Source: Ephydatia muelleri | Lineage: Eukaryota; Porifera; Demospongiae; Spongillida; Spongillidae | NCBI GenBank assembly: GCA_013339895.1 | Contig: JABACO010000008.1 | Coordinates: 4,396,372-4,460,371, forward strand | Direction of reading: 5' to 3' | Length of the DNA stretch: 64,000 nucleotides | Part shown: positions 40,401 through 51,000 of the stretch, piece by piece | Position numbering within the stretch: the first letter of the stretch is position 1 | Layout: each line of letters opens with the position of its first letter | Made by a program: the position numbers and the translations under genes | Notes under the pieces: generated by a model | What the model was told of the DNA's origin: nothing | The model's input: only the letters and a program-made list of their open reading frames with translations | Database searches by the model: none

Positions 40401-41499
40401 CATCCTCGTGATTTCACCTACGCGATAAAGACAGAGGGAGGTGATGGGGAAAAGGACAATAAGCAGCTGGTCCTTCATGGGCTGATACTCAGGTCACAGC
40501 TGGTCACTCTACTCAAGAATAATGTCTTCATTGATGAAAGTGAACAGGTACAGTGTATAGTGTAGCAGGTACATGTGTGGACTCAACACTGATGTTAGTG
40601 TGTTTGTGTGTGTTTGTGTGTGTGTGAACCATTGTACATGTACATGTACATGTACATGTGTCCATGCATGTGTACTGTAGTCATGTTACATGTATTTATG
40701 TGTGCACTTACAGTGTATGCACATGTATTCACCAATCGGATTTGTTCCTCACTCCATGCAGGCTGATCCTAAGACCATACTGAGTCATGACCAAATGATG
40801 CAGGATTACCCACGCTTCAGTGAAAACCTCAAGAGGGAACTCACAGAGGAAGAAAAGGCTTATAAGTTCATTGTAAGCATTATTTTTTGAATTTAGATCT
40901 GCGTGCACACGCACTATACAATACATGTAGTAAATATGATAGTATGATCTACAGTGTATGATGGAACTGTACAATATGTGAATTAATAATGTATGATGAA
41001 TTGCATGGTAGCGTTAACCAGATATCATGGCTGCATGTAGCCATTCATCTTTGTGTGCCACCCTCTGCTTTCCCAGGACCTGTCTCCCTACATGAATCCT
41101 TGTCCGTACCTTATCACTTCAAAGTCACCCCTCCCACAAGTGTTCAATCTCTTCCGCACAATGGGATTACGTCACCTGCCTGTCATCAAAGCCACTGGAA
41201 GTGTGAGTTTGAGCTGTAGTCATGTACTCCTTGCCAAATGTCCTGTGTGTAGACTATTTGTAAAATAAATGGCTGTGCACTAACAGAGCTAGCATCTATT
41301 GTGTGTGAAGAGTATGGAAACAACTTTAATTCCTGTACATGTATGAGAAATAAAATTCATGTAGATCAAGCTGAGTGTCACCTGGCTGTTCCTCCAGTTT
41401 GTAGGGATCATCACTCGACATGACTTGACTCATGAGAACCTCCATCACGTGAGGGAACAGCACAAGTCTTCTCCTGCACGAGCAGGGATTCACCATTAG
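22241..41499 (+). CDS. CLCN6: CLC-6-type chloride/proton antiporter
   Basis: Late-endosomal Cl-/H+ exchanger of the ClC-6/7 branch. Exons: 22241-22267 (probable ATG exon), 24815-24919, 24998-25064, 25150-25282, 26104-26210, 27199-27255, 27416-27485, 27619-27686, 28499-28563, 28636-28682, 34128-34213, 34404-34514, 35679-35839, 36186-36282, 37708-37876, 37914-38082, 38565-38745, 39378-39484, 40139-40547, 40762-40872, 41077-41202, 41398-41499. About 857 aa. Motifs: SLDYD near the N-terminus, GSGVP, the gating-glutamate loop reading GQEGP (usually GKEGP), [25 protein letters not shown] and two CBS domains (exons 19-22) with [10 protein letters not shown] and [18 protein letters not shown] and the CBS sequences favour ClC-6 over ClC-7. 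All phases agree except exon 3 (67 bp, one base too many). The first exon is a 9-codon guess supported by its donor and phase. Confidence 0.93.
22469..22812. mobile_element. MITE-like foldback element with internal C-rich repeats
   Basis: Ends are inverted copies: TGGGCTATTCCATTATTTAA near 22469 and its complement ending at 22812. The inner part of both arms contains CCCCTACAGATGACAATAA-type sequence. Between the arms are about eight degenerate C-rich units around CCCCCTGGACAAGCTTCT. No coding capacity. Lies in intron 1 of the CLCN6-like gene. Confidence 0.75.
22870..24555. mobile_element. 1.69-kb TIR element carrying a helicase fragment
   Basis: Long terminal inverted repeats of about 150 bp begin TAGTCTCGTACCCAGACCCA on both ends. 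The right arm has an extra roughly 16-bp segment. The outermost bases are TA...TA, consistent with a TA target. Inside lies a decayed helicase-like reading frame. Same termini as the 110-bp element at 42483-42592 and the solo end at 9016. Inserted in CLCN6 intron 1. Confidence 0.8.
23073..23750 (+). pseudogene. RecQ/SF2-like helicase fragment
   Basis: The frame from 23073 contains a Walker A motif (LPTGSGK, about 23205) preceded by a DVFVS strand, as in RecQ-like superfamily 2 helicases. A second patch from about 23354 includes [10 protein letters not shown], resembling the start of the helicase C domain. A third patch, near 23600, reads like the continuation. Stops and missing sequence between patches (no DEAH box seen) make it non-functional. 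It lies wholly within the inverted-repeat element, so it is either the element's own gene or captured host sequence. Confidence 0.6.
24705..24800. repeat. 17-bp minisatellite before CLCN6 exon 2
   Basis: About five units of ttcctccaccacgcccc, merging with the polypyrimidine tract of the acceptor at 24814. Confidence 0.85.
25862..26085. repeat. (CT)n/(CCCT)n polypyrimidine tract
   Basis: About 220 bp of almost pure pyrimidine running up to the acceptor of CLCN6 exon 5. Confidence 0.95.
26215..26505. repeat. TGTGCA-type microsatellite
   Basis: Alternating TGTGTGCA and TATGTGCA units over about 290 bp in a CLCN6 intron. Confidence 0.95.
26828..27015. repeat. 23-bp minisatellite, about 8 copies
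   Basis: Units of cacctctcacaccagcacac plus cct. Confidence 0.9.
27270..27385. repeat. TGTTG then (TG)n microsatellite
   Basis: Runs to just upstream of CLCN6 exon 7. A short 12-bp repeat (tggtcatgtgac, about 5 copies) follows at 27497-27570. Confidence 0.95.
28174..28253. repeat. 26-bp repeat, three copies
   Basis: Units of tgtgtgcatggtctcataca plus tgtaca. Confidence 0.85.
28985..30530. repeat. Array of about ten 135-165-bp repeats
   Basis: Each unit contains a block of catgggagggcgtgttcgaa, ggttccatcacgtgagtcat and catcagaactttggatggga. Spacing is about 147-162 bp for most units, 135 bp for the last. Outer units are the most diverged. Each unit carries CACGTGAGTCA, a palindromic E-box-like word overlapping an AP-1-like word. 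Confidence 0.9.
30740..31460 (-). pseudogene. Decayed CACTA/tnp2-like transposase
   Basis: Minus-strand patches in several frames follow the order of tnp2-type transposases: LPGGFLSS then [11 protein letters not shown] (about 31330-31420, the first acidic residue of the catalytic core), a [15 protein letters not shown] patch (about 31165-31200), and [18 protein letters not shown] with FGCNTC (about 30940-31015). Stops and frame changes separate the patches, so the copy cannot encode a working enzyme. Confidence 0.7.
31843..31875. repeat. Poly-C run, 33 bases
   Basis: Uninterrupted C run in the divergent intergenic space between the transposase remnant and the BEN-like gene. Likely length-unstable. 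Confidence 0.95.
31989..33502 (+). CDS. BEN-domain-like gene inside the transposon
   Basis: Exons: 31989-32125, 32186-32337, 32393-32482, 32532-32609, 32662-32718, 32789-32936, 32991-33023, 33077-33310, 33366-33502 (TAG at 33500-33502). All junctions are GT-AG with matching phases. About 355 codons; the first exon(s) with the ATG were not found. Parts in order: a short beta-like segment ([18 protein letters not shown]) followed by [11 protein letters not shown], a very acidic stretch ([12 protein letters not shown]), a Lys/Ala-rich stretch, a Ser-rich linker with a duplicated [10 protein letters not shown] unit, and a C-terminal region ([26 protein letters not shown]) that resembles BEN DNA-binding domains. 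One base appears to be missing in exon 1 (an AA where AAA would keep frame, near 32082). It may bind the element's own ends, acting as an accessory factor to the transposase (inference). Confidence 0.65.
34700..35270. mobile_element. Possible hAT-like MITE remnant
   Basis: ATCCGGAT/AATAATCCGGA words cluster at both ends (34706-34780 and 35155-35268), and the right end reads CCGGATACACACCC, resembling hAT-type termini. The left end is degraded. A small open frame inside (34870-35130) shows no known domain. Confidence 0.4.
36050..36110. repeat. (TG)n with TGGG interruptions
   Basis: Microsatellite upstream of CLCN6 exon 14. Confidence 0.85.
36474..37008. mobile_element. MITE with about 30-bp terminal inverted repeats
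   Basis: The left end (ATTTCACATCAAGTCACTCA...) and the right end, ending at about 37005, are inverted copies over about 30 bp; a further short match (GTTCCTCTTCA) lies inward. The interior is AT-rich with no coding frame. In a CLCN6 intron. Confidence 0.75.
37006..37250. repeat. 19-bp-arm hairpin followed by a 43-bp tandem repeat, about 5 copies
   Basis: 37006-37024 and 37028-37046 form a perfect stem (AGCAACGCAATGCTGCACA) with a 3-base loop. The right arm then recurs every 43 bp in units containing ggcacaagatgtgcagcatt and ctatagggatagtgatt. It directly abuts the MITE end. Confidence 0.9.
37400..37442. repeat. Short (TG)n microsatellite
   Basis: TG dinucleotides with one GGG interruption in a CLCN6 intron. 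Confidence 0.85.
38968..39315. repeat. 24-bp minisatellite, about 14 copies
   Basis: Units of gacaccatggcacacctccc plus atgt in the intron before CLCN6 exon 18. Open frames on both strands follow from the multiple-of-three period. Confidence 0.95.
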
Positions 41500-41519
41500 A
41501 TGCATAGATGGCACTATTT

Positions 41520-42482
41520 CAATATTTATTTTACGTCTGAACATGGCAGTTGTACATGTGTGTACACTACTGCATTGAATGTATATAATTTTGTACAAAG
41601 ACAGGAGGTGTGTCAAAAGTGGCAATGTGTATTTGGCTGTAAGTCAATGATCAGTGAATGTTGATGGATCAGGTCCAAGGGTGAAGCATCTATTACAGCC
41701 ATGTAAACAATTACACACCCTATACACATACACCATCATACACACATATCACAAACCCATACATACACTGTATACATCACACACACCCCACATATACACA
41801 TTTGATTCAATACAAGCCGATGTCAAACATCTTCACATATTTAATTCAGCGTATAATCAGTTATTAAAGAAAGAGCAGTGGCATCCTAACTCAGAAACAA
41901 GAAGTAGAGCTAAAGGAGAAAGAAAGGAAGAAACTTAACTTGAAGCCTGTTTGAAAAAAAAATGCGTAAAAAAATTAGACAGAAGAAATCCAGAGCAGAA
42001 AAGAAGTAGAGATTAAACGAACTTTTCGTGAGCAACCCAAAACTGAAGAAAGCATTGAAAGTAAGTGAAAGACAAGGAAGATCTAGAATAGAATATGATC
42101 AGTCATTTATTGGCATACATGTAGCCATGCCTGATTCAGAAGCACAGGAAAGATGGCAGTTAGATCTGCACTGACCGAAGCGTAAGGACACTGGATTGCT
42201 GCTTGTAGGCAAATTGAACTTATGGCCATGAGGAATTGTGATAAGCCTATGCCCATATATCTTATTGAGGATCATTTAACTTCACCATGGGAGGAGGATG
42301 AGCCCATGAACTTCTTTACTTTTTTGTATTGTATTATTCTAGCAAGATCTTATCTGGATTTGACGCACTTTTCAAGGGGTGTTATTAATGTTGCGACACA
42401 TTGTGACTATGGAGGGAAGAGGGGGTCCAAAAGAGTGTGACATACATAATTTATGGACAGCCCCTAAAATGAGATCGAGGGC
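41520..42482. other. 3' flank of the CLCN6-like gene
   Basis: No exon recognised. An A-rich, Lys/Arg-codon-rich stretch lies at about 41850-42060, and an open frame at 42222-42440 (+) has no recognised domain. Confidence 0.35.
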
Positions 42483-42592
42483 TAGTCTCGTACCCAGACC
42501 CAACTGTACGTGACGATGATCATATGACATCGTACGTGATGTCATACTGTGATGATCATCGTTACGGACAGTTGGGTCTGGGTACGAGACTA
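42483..42592. mobile_element. 110-bp near-palindromic MITE
   Basis: Begins TAGTCTCGTACCCAGACCCA and ends with its inverted copy. The interior (GATGATCAT words) is also largely self-complementary, so the element can fold into one long hairpin. Same termini as 22870-24555. Confidence 0.85.
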
Positions 42593-43490
42593 ATCGAGGG
42601 CGCCACCATTTCGTAAATCGAACACCCTGCTGTACCGTCAGCTAATAAAAGATATTCATCATTTATAGAATATGCATAACTCTTGAAACGCCAAGTGCAT
42701 ATATATATATATGCATGCTCACAAAACGAGAATTATCTGCCTCACCATTCATGCAGTGCTGTGTGTTATATAGTGTTGATCAAAATCACTTTGTATATGC
42801 AATACTGACATGCATGTAACCTCTTAGTCATACAAATGTTTGAACATATGTGTGGTCCCAGTGTAAGCACATTTGTGTGCATGTGTCCATTATAACCCGC
42901 TGGCACCTTTTGTTTCAACAACCTATAATACGAAATGGCAAAAGAAGGGAGTGAACAGGTATGATATACTACACTGATCTGGGCTACGCATTATTAATTG
43001 TTATTGGAGCATTGAAGTGATGCAATAGTGAAGTTAAGTGGCTCATCTGAATAATGGGGTTCTTTAAACATTGTGCATGTACTTATAAGGTTACAAGTGC
43101 AGGAAGCATATGCATGCATCATACGTAGTGTTGTGACTGATCAACACATTTTTGCACGCAATATCGATATCTAAATTATGCATGAATGTTGTAACAGTTG
43201 TGTGTCAACTGCATGCACATGTGTACGCATGCTTGTACGCACTTGGCGTTCAAAGAGTTCGTTAAGCTGGTTATTATGAATCATTCCTTCGCGTCAAACA
43301 GATACCAGGAGGTATAGCTGCTGGCTACGTACTGATCAAATGACTGACGGGAAATTAAATCACAGGCAAGCTTTCATGTAGCAGTAGGGGTGTGAAGGAT
43401 GGCCCATTAGTCTGCACAAGGACACTATACAGTCTTCTTTGTTATGCATTGTGGAATTGTGTGGTTTTGTTGGTTGATGAAATGTATTTT
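42593..43490. other. No gene recognised
   Basis: AT-rich sequence with ATATAT and TACATG words. A possible tiny exon ATG...CAG|gtatga at about 42936 is too short to support. Confidence 0.35.
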
Positions 43491-43551
43491 TGTTTCCAGT
43501 ATTATTATGACTGAGATGTGCTGTGAGAACAACATTTCACTAACGAACAAT

Positions 43552-43690
43552 GGTTAGAAGGGCTTACATGTACACTCATTTTGCTAATGAATCACATCTT
43601 GCTTGCGACAGAGCTATAGGTACAGGTCAGCTAGCCACCAGCTAGCAGCTGTGCAAGCTAGAATGAGTGTACATGTAAGCCCTTCTAACC
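43552..43690. repeat. Perfect 29-bp inverted repeat around an inverted segment
   Basis: 43552-43580 and 43662-43690 are exact reverse complements. The enclosed DNA (about 43600-43660) matches copy 2 (about 57880-57945) only when reverse-complemented. Confidence 0.8.
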
Positions 43691-45025
43691 CCTTCCCTCT
43701 CCCAACCCAACCATCAGTAGACACGTCTATGTTGCCCACACCCCATCCTTCTTGAGCCGTGTGATGTGACATGACACCTCTCCTTCCCTCCTCCCCCTCC
43801 CCCCCTCCCCCTCCCCCATGTCCTGTGACATAGCATACTATCCTTCCCATTGTCCCTTGTAAAGAGCAGTAATGTGATTAAGACTTCCCTCTGTAGGAAA
43901 GTGATGTTTATATCTACTTTACAAACTAGCCCTACTTTTCTTTATCACTGCCACAATAGCTCATCCCCTATCCTTTTTATGCAAAACTCGAGAAGCAACT
44001 ATTCCCAGATATGCACATTAAACAAAATGCTTAACTTTCACTTTTAATGACATTGTCCTTTCACTTCTAATTACATTGCAACTAATGCACACCATAGAAT
44101 AGTAATGTATTAGTAGATGGTATATTTCCTCCATTCCTTGCAATGACCCTAATCAATAATCAAGCATCATATTACACCTCACTGATAAATTGTTTTTCAG
44201 TCTCACTGTCTCCAGTGACTCTACTAGCTCAAGGGAACTTGATCACCTCGAATTAAATGAATGCTATCTTGCTTTCTTTCCTACACTACACGCCATGATG
44301 TTAGCTCTATGTACACTTGATCCACTATGTGGGTTTAGAGCCTCACCTTGACCACATGCATCCACCAATTGTGAGCCCTGCCCCTCCAAAAGGACACATA
44401 TGGAATGCATGGAGCCATATACAGATGTAGCATTATACATAATGTGATAATGATTACGATATACGTCATTTGGGTCAACTACTGTGCAATGTACGTACTA
44501 CTACAACTTACAGGAACTTAATTTTGACCGTTACTGTATTTTGAGCCTTGCATGCAGTTGCATTAGTCTCCATTATTTGTTTACACTGGGTGAAGAGTAG
44601 GATTTACTATGAATTTACTATATAGTGTTGGTGTGTAGATAGATATGGCAGATACAGTGTACGTGACATTTCATATATAACTGCAAGTAAATATGAAGCT
44701 CACATTTACAGTATGTATTTGATAGTTGGTATTCCCAACTTTCCTACTTGTGTTTACCATCTATTGTTGCCTGATTTCACATTGAACAGAGGTGTCACTA
44801 ACCTACGAGACTTTCCAATTGCTACTATTGCTCTTGTACATACGTACATTTTTAAGCAGTACCATATCACACTCGTGAATTAATCAGAATCAAGGAATAT
44901 GCTACGCATTAAATAAAACCATGCATTACATGTATGTCTACACAACAGTACATAGATGTATTGTGATTGTATCCATTTTTAGTATTGAGTTACGATAGGA
45001 AAGTTTGACAGCAAAATGTTGATAA

Positions 45026-48000
45026 TTATAGATAGCTCTTCTGAAGCTCAATGTACATGTTCTCCCCAGCTTCCAATGGAGCTCCCAGTACTGCAGCTTG
45101 TGGATGTGTGGAAGCAGCCTCCTCAGGAACATGAAGGACAAAGGCTTGGTCTTGGGAGAGGGACATGTGTATGTCTCTGAATGATGGACGAGCATGATCA
45201 TCAGGACACCTGATGAAAGAGATTAAAAATCATTCACAAGAAACAAGTACATGATTGTGTACACAGCATTGGAATACATGTACATGTATATGGGATCGTT
45301 TCCGCAAAATATCTAACAATCCATTATTAAATTTTCAGCACACACAATAGAAATGTAACGCTTGCGTTGAAATGTATATGGCTCCATGACAGATACTCCG
45401 ATTCTCAGTGGGTAAGAAGTGATGTGTAGGGAAGATTTCAGAATATAATGTATATTTGAAATCTTGAAAAAACATGCATTAGATCCCTTTTCATGGAAAT
45501 GATCCCATATATTGAAATGTAACATTTAAGGGACTTGCCAGCAGTGGATCATGGTCTCATAGATCAGAAGAGGACATCCAGGAGGTGGTGGCAGCCTGTA
45601 CCCTGCATTAATTTTCTCAACTACCTACAGTATATTGCAATTCCACATAATTACAATTTACATGACGCTAACTACAGTGTACCTCAGCATTGCTTATTGT
45701 TTCAAATGGCTTGAATCCAAGGCTCCATATTTCATACAACACACATCCAAAGCTCCACACATCACTGGCAGTGGAGTATTTTTTGTAACAGACAGCTTCC
45801 GGTGCTGTCCACTTTACGGGGACCATTCCTCCATGAGAGAAATAGTAGGTTTCTTCATCCAAGTTACGAGACAGACCAAAATCTGCAATCTGCAAGTACA
45901 ATGCAACAGAATCAAGCTAACAGCTATCATGCAACACTATGAACAAACCTTGCACACGCAGGCCTTTGTGACAAGCACGTTCCTTGCAGCAAGGTCACGA
46001 TGAACAAATGATTTGCTTGAGAGGTACTGCATGCCGAGGGCTACTTGTTGGGAGTAGGTGAGCAGACTTTGCCGAATGTGTGACAGGATCATTTGGCCAG
46101 GGCTGATGTACATGTATGATCAAATACCTCATAGCCACATGTGGTACCATTCTGTGATCACTTACTCTGGTCTCATTGTCATAAGATGTGTTCGCAGGTC
46201 TTTGTTGTGAGCCAGCTCGATCACCAGCATTAACTGAATGTATTACAGGACAAGGCCATGGAAGCTATGTACATGCAGTGTACACACACAACATCACATA
46301 CTGGTCCTCCTTCACTGACAATTCCATAGAGCAGGATTACATTGGGATGCTTGAACTGGGCCATTATGGCTGCTTCCTGTAGAAACTTGACCTTATCTTC
46401 ATCATGGTGGGATTTAGTAGGATCCAGGAATTTGATAGCAACTTCACATTCACCCTTTGGTGACTTCCACTTTCCTTTGTGGACTCCTCCAAACTGTCCA
46501 TGCCCCAATGCTGATTTTGTTCTGAAAGAATGATCCATATTGATGCGCAGTATGCATATTAGTTACCGTGTGATACATTCTTTTGTTTCTAAATACTTGT
46601 ACTTCCACCTCCTATGCATGGATCAGGCTTATAATGGGACATACATGCATTTGACTGATGTGTACCAAAAGGGAATCTACATGTATAGCAAATAATTCAT
46701 CTAGAGGACGTAAACGCATATGGGTATAGAGTCCATTATAGACACATTAATTTTCATTACTAAATTATATTAACTCTTTTATTGTTGGGAATGAAAGATA
46801 TAATTACTATCTCATGTTAAACATAAATGTACACACAAAGGTAAAAGATGTGTACACTGTATATAAATTGCATTCAAACATTGATGATCTGAAGTGTTAA
46901 ACAAGCTATTGAGCAGGTAGAGCTGCTCCGTCATCAAATCCTAGGCCACTTAGCCATTTGAGCCTTGACCTTCATAGAGACAGGCTAAGAGATCTCATGC
47001 CAGTCTAATACTCTAGTTATAACAAAGCTAACGATCTCTGAGTAGTGTTTCTCCCATTTAGTGGCTAGACTGGCAGCAATCCACTTGATGAAATTTTATG
47101 CTTTTCTATGTAGGCTCCATCCACTCACACAAGGAAAGGGCTAAAATACCCTCATCGGTCTTGTACAATACTTCAAGTAACTCACTTTATAGAAAAATGT
47201 GTATTACTATCACACTAACTTCTGGGATAAAGGATCGATGTTTCATTGCTCAATGCAAACAACAGTGTTTTAACACAGCTCTCTGGGGCCTGTGTACATG
47301 TATTGACTTCACTAGTCTGCTCTACAGCTACTGCAATAGTCCATTTTGAAGTGATATTGATAAATGATGTTAGACACCTTTGGAATTACATTGTATATGG
47401 TTGAAGAGTCACCAGGGGTGATACACTCTTTCTGCACATAACAATGCAACAATGAACCAGCAAAATACATGTTGTCATTTCTTATAACTGTATTACTATT
47501 TTAGAGAGCAAAGCAGGAGAGATATTACCACATTTATGTCATTGATACATGTATTTCCCTTCAATAGTATAATATATCCCTTGCATTATGCTTCCAGCTT
47601 AGTATTTATATGGTGTGAACTTTTGAAATACATGTGCATCAAAGTTATAATAGTTTATATAATCAGCCAGGGTAAACTGAATGAAACACTGTTAGTGACT
47701 GTAGTTACAGATGTGTACATCAATCATTTCAATCTACATGTACTAAAGAGCTCACTCAATCTCATGTCTTGGAATCCTTAAAGTCTTGTGCTGCTCTAAT
47801 AATATAGAAATTATAAAATAATCCTTGCTAGACCACTAATTGAGCCTGCCACTACTGATGTCATGATATATTACATTGCAGACAATGCTGTGTATGGTGA
47901 TAATGAAGCTGAATTAAATGTGTACGATGTTGCAAAGGCAGTGTATGAACCAGTGAAGGACAATGAGAAAAAAGAAGAAAAGAATTCTGTAAGCCACATT

Positions 48001-51000
48001 GTGTCCATAGGTTTATAATTTGATGATCACTTATCTTTTTGTGTAGGGATTGTCATATCATGCAAGTCCCATACAAAGTTAGCACCATGCATAGTGGTGA
48101 CTTTGGTAATGAAATGGTGAGTTTTTTTTAATTATAAGTGTTAGTTTTATATTTTCAAAACAGCCACTTACATGTAACATAGAGGTTACCCATAGCATGC
48201 ATGAAGATGTGTGTGCACATTCGTCACATTTTAGGGATTCATTTTCAATGCAATGTCATAACAATGCTTCTTACTGCCAGACATACATGTTAAGAAATGG
48301 ATACCTTACATGCTAAGCTTCTTGCAGTGAACATACTGAATAACAATAATTACTTCCACGTGTAGATGCCCGCTGAGAATATATATGGAAATGACGATGA
48401 GGACCCTTACTGCCTACCACCAACAGAAGAGGAGGAATTGTATGGCGTTGGTAAAATGATTATTGTATGATAACAGCTGTTGTCAAGTAGTGAAAAGCTA
48501 TAGAATAAAACTTGCAGTTGCTTGCTACAGGATCATCAGAGTAGTATTCTACCATCAGAGTGTGACAAAGTCAACTATGTACATGCACGCTGCAGCAAAG
48601 CAAAACCTATAGAGTTTGGGTAACTGAGTTGCGTAGTTTTGACATGGTGCCACCAAAGCAGAAGAAAATGAGCAATGCAAGCACCTACAGTGTACATGTA
48701 AATTCAATTTCTCTGCTTGTGTTTAAATCCTTGCCCACTCTCCAGCTATTCCGGATTTCATAATTTGGCAGTTTACCAATGAATAATGCACAACATTTGC
48801 AAATTTGGTCATATATTGTGTAAAAGCTGGTAAAATTGTAAGTAGTGGCTTCTGATCAAAATAGTATGTATTTTTAGAGACTAAGCACATAGCAAGGTCT
48901 ACAAAAGAATATACCTTGTCAGCTACAACCATCGCCAAGTGCTATCTGAAGGGTATACTTGTCAGTATAGGTATGGTACACGTATGTTTAGCTTCTAATA
49001 AAACAAATGAGAGGAAAATAGAATACATGTATACTGTATTCAAACCTATTTTGCAAGTTATATAGTTTAGGTGCCTGGATTTATTTAATTTCATTTGATC
49101 AGCCTGCCACCATAGCTACCTTACAATATATACCCCCTAGCCCTCTTCACTTACCAAATACATTCCTTTGCATTCCACTGGAAATAGTCACTTTGGACGT
49201 ACGTCTGATATACAAAAGGAGCAGTATCACAACCACGGTGATAGCAATTGCAAGTACAATGAATCTTTCAGCTCTACTTTAAATGCAAGAATATTAATTG
49301 CTATTTTGTTCCCTTCAGCATCTACAAATACAGCAGCCATTGCCTCCAGTGTGGTCATTACCAACTTAGCTTGTGTCAGATATACATCTTACATTACATT
49401 GTACAGTATTATCAAAGAAAGTGCAAAAGCTGTACAAGAAATCCCTTCAACCTCATCTACCGCATCAATGAGAATTGTATAACAAGTGCTTCTGTGCATT
49501 GCCAAAGGATTAAAAGTTTAAACAAAGGAGAACACTCAACAAGATAATACAACAATAACCAATGATATCATGTCCAGTGGTCAATGTGCAGTATATTTTT
49601 GTGGCACAACCAAATTCTGCATCAACTGCATTCATGTAAACTATTGTATTATTGAATTAGAGTTTCATATTTCGTTTCCATTGTAGGACATAAACAGACA
49701 TATACAATCTTAACTTCCCACTCTAAATTTATGCGTGCTTATCTCAAGTGGAAATCACTACCCCATCATTCAATGGCTGCTATGCTTATGCAAGAACCCA
49801 CATACATTTCAACTCAGCATGCTGGAATGGAATCCAAAAGTCATCTTCACAGATGCACACATATACAGTACATGTACAGATGAGTTTATCATATCCTACA
49901 TCTTCTTTGTATACTGTAGGTGCGATGCTTATAGCCTAAACCACTGCATGTAGCACCCTTACCTTCATATTTGACATTTGTAGAGACTGTAATAGCAGTG
50001 GTTGTTAGTACTGTAGTAGCAGTGGTTGTCACAGCAACAGGGGGTAGCAGTGGAAATCAATGTGTGATAGAATTAACACTGATATTGTCTAAAAGTGAAT
50101 ACACAGCTAAGGGATGCTATTGGTATAGTACCATTTCATTATTATAAAAGTTGTAATGTATAGTACAACTCGTATAAGAGAATGCAGTTAAAGAGCAGTA
50201 AGGTGCTAAAGTAGAACATCTACAAGTTTTGAAGCCAAATCTACTTACATAAACTAGTTGGTCTGCATGTAGCAGATATCATGGATGAGATTACTTAAAG
50301 GGTTGCAAGCTTAGCTTACACTGTAATTATATTTATATTTTACAGGACTTTGATGTGCTAAGAAGTAATGGTCAAGCAATAGGGTTTGCCAATGCTGACA
50401 CAACAGCCTACTTTCCCGTAGTACATATAAACGCTTATATTCTCCCTATATTTATGCTGTTGAAATCACTACCCCATAGGTCAGTGGGGTGTAATGCAAT
50501 CAATTGATTTGATTATTTCACTTCTGACACCAAAATGAGCAGTATGTTCATCCTCCGAGAACCAGAATCACTTTAATCAAAATACATACATGTTCTATTT
50601 TATACCCATAATCGCGTGCCCAGACTAGCAATTACACAATGCAGATTAGAGTGAACTCTGCTTCATCACAATAGCAAATGTCACATATCGCCTAATTGAC
50701 AACTGGCTAAAAAAAAGTATTGACTCTTATTTGGTTGCTATGAACTCTACGAACTTTATTTATATTAAATGATATTTTTGGCAAATTTTGCCTTGGTGGA
50801 CCTTAATCATACTAAATGATGTTTCTTTTAAATACTGAGACTTTGATGTTTAAAGCCGTGATGAGCTAGAAATAGGGTTTGCTATTGTTAAAGGAAACAT
50901 TATTTGAACACGTTTAGTAGGCCTGTTAACCTGAATTAACATTTTACATATTAGTGTCAAACATGTAGTGTGATTCTTATACATACTGACATGTACATTG

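Larger units (their letters stand above)
43490..50100. repeat. Segmental duplication, copy 1
   Basis: This roughly 6.6-kb stretch matches 57800-64000 in the same orientation over exons, introns and 3' flank, apart from indels and three inverted segments. Anchors: CATCAGTAGACAC near 43711/57978, the kinase exons, and the Thr-rich stalk near 49975/63800. Confidence 0.85.
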
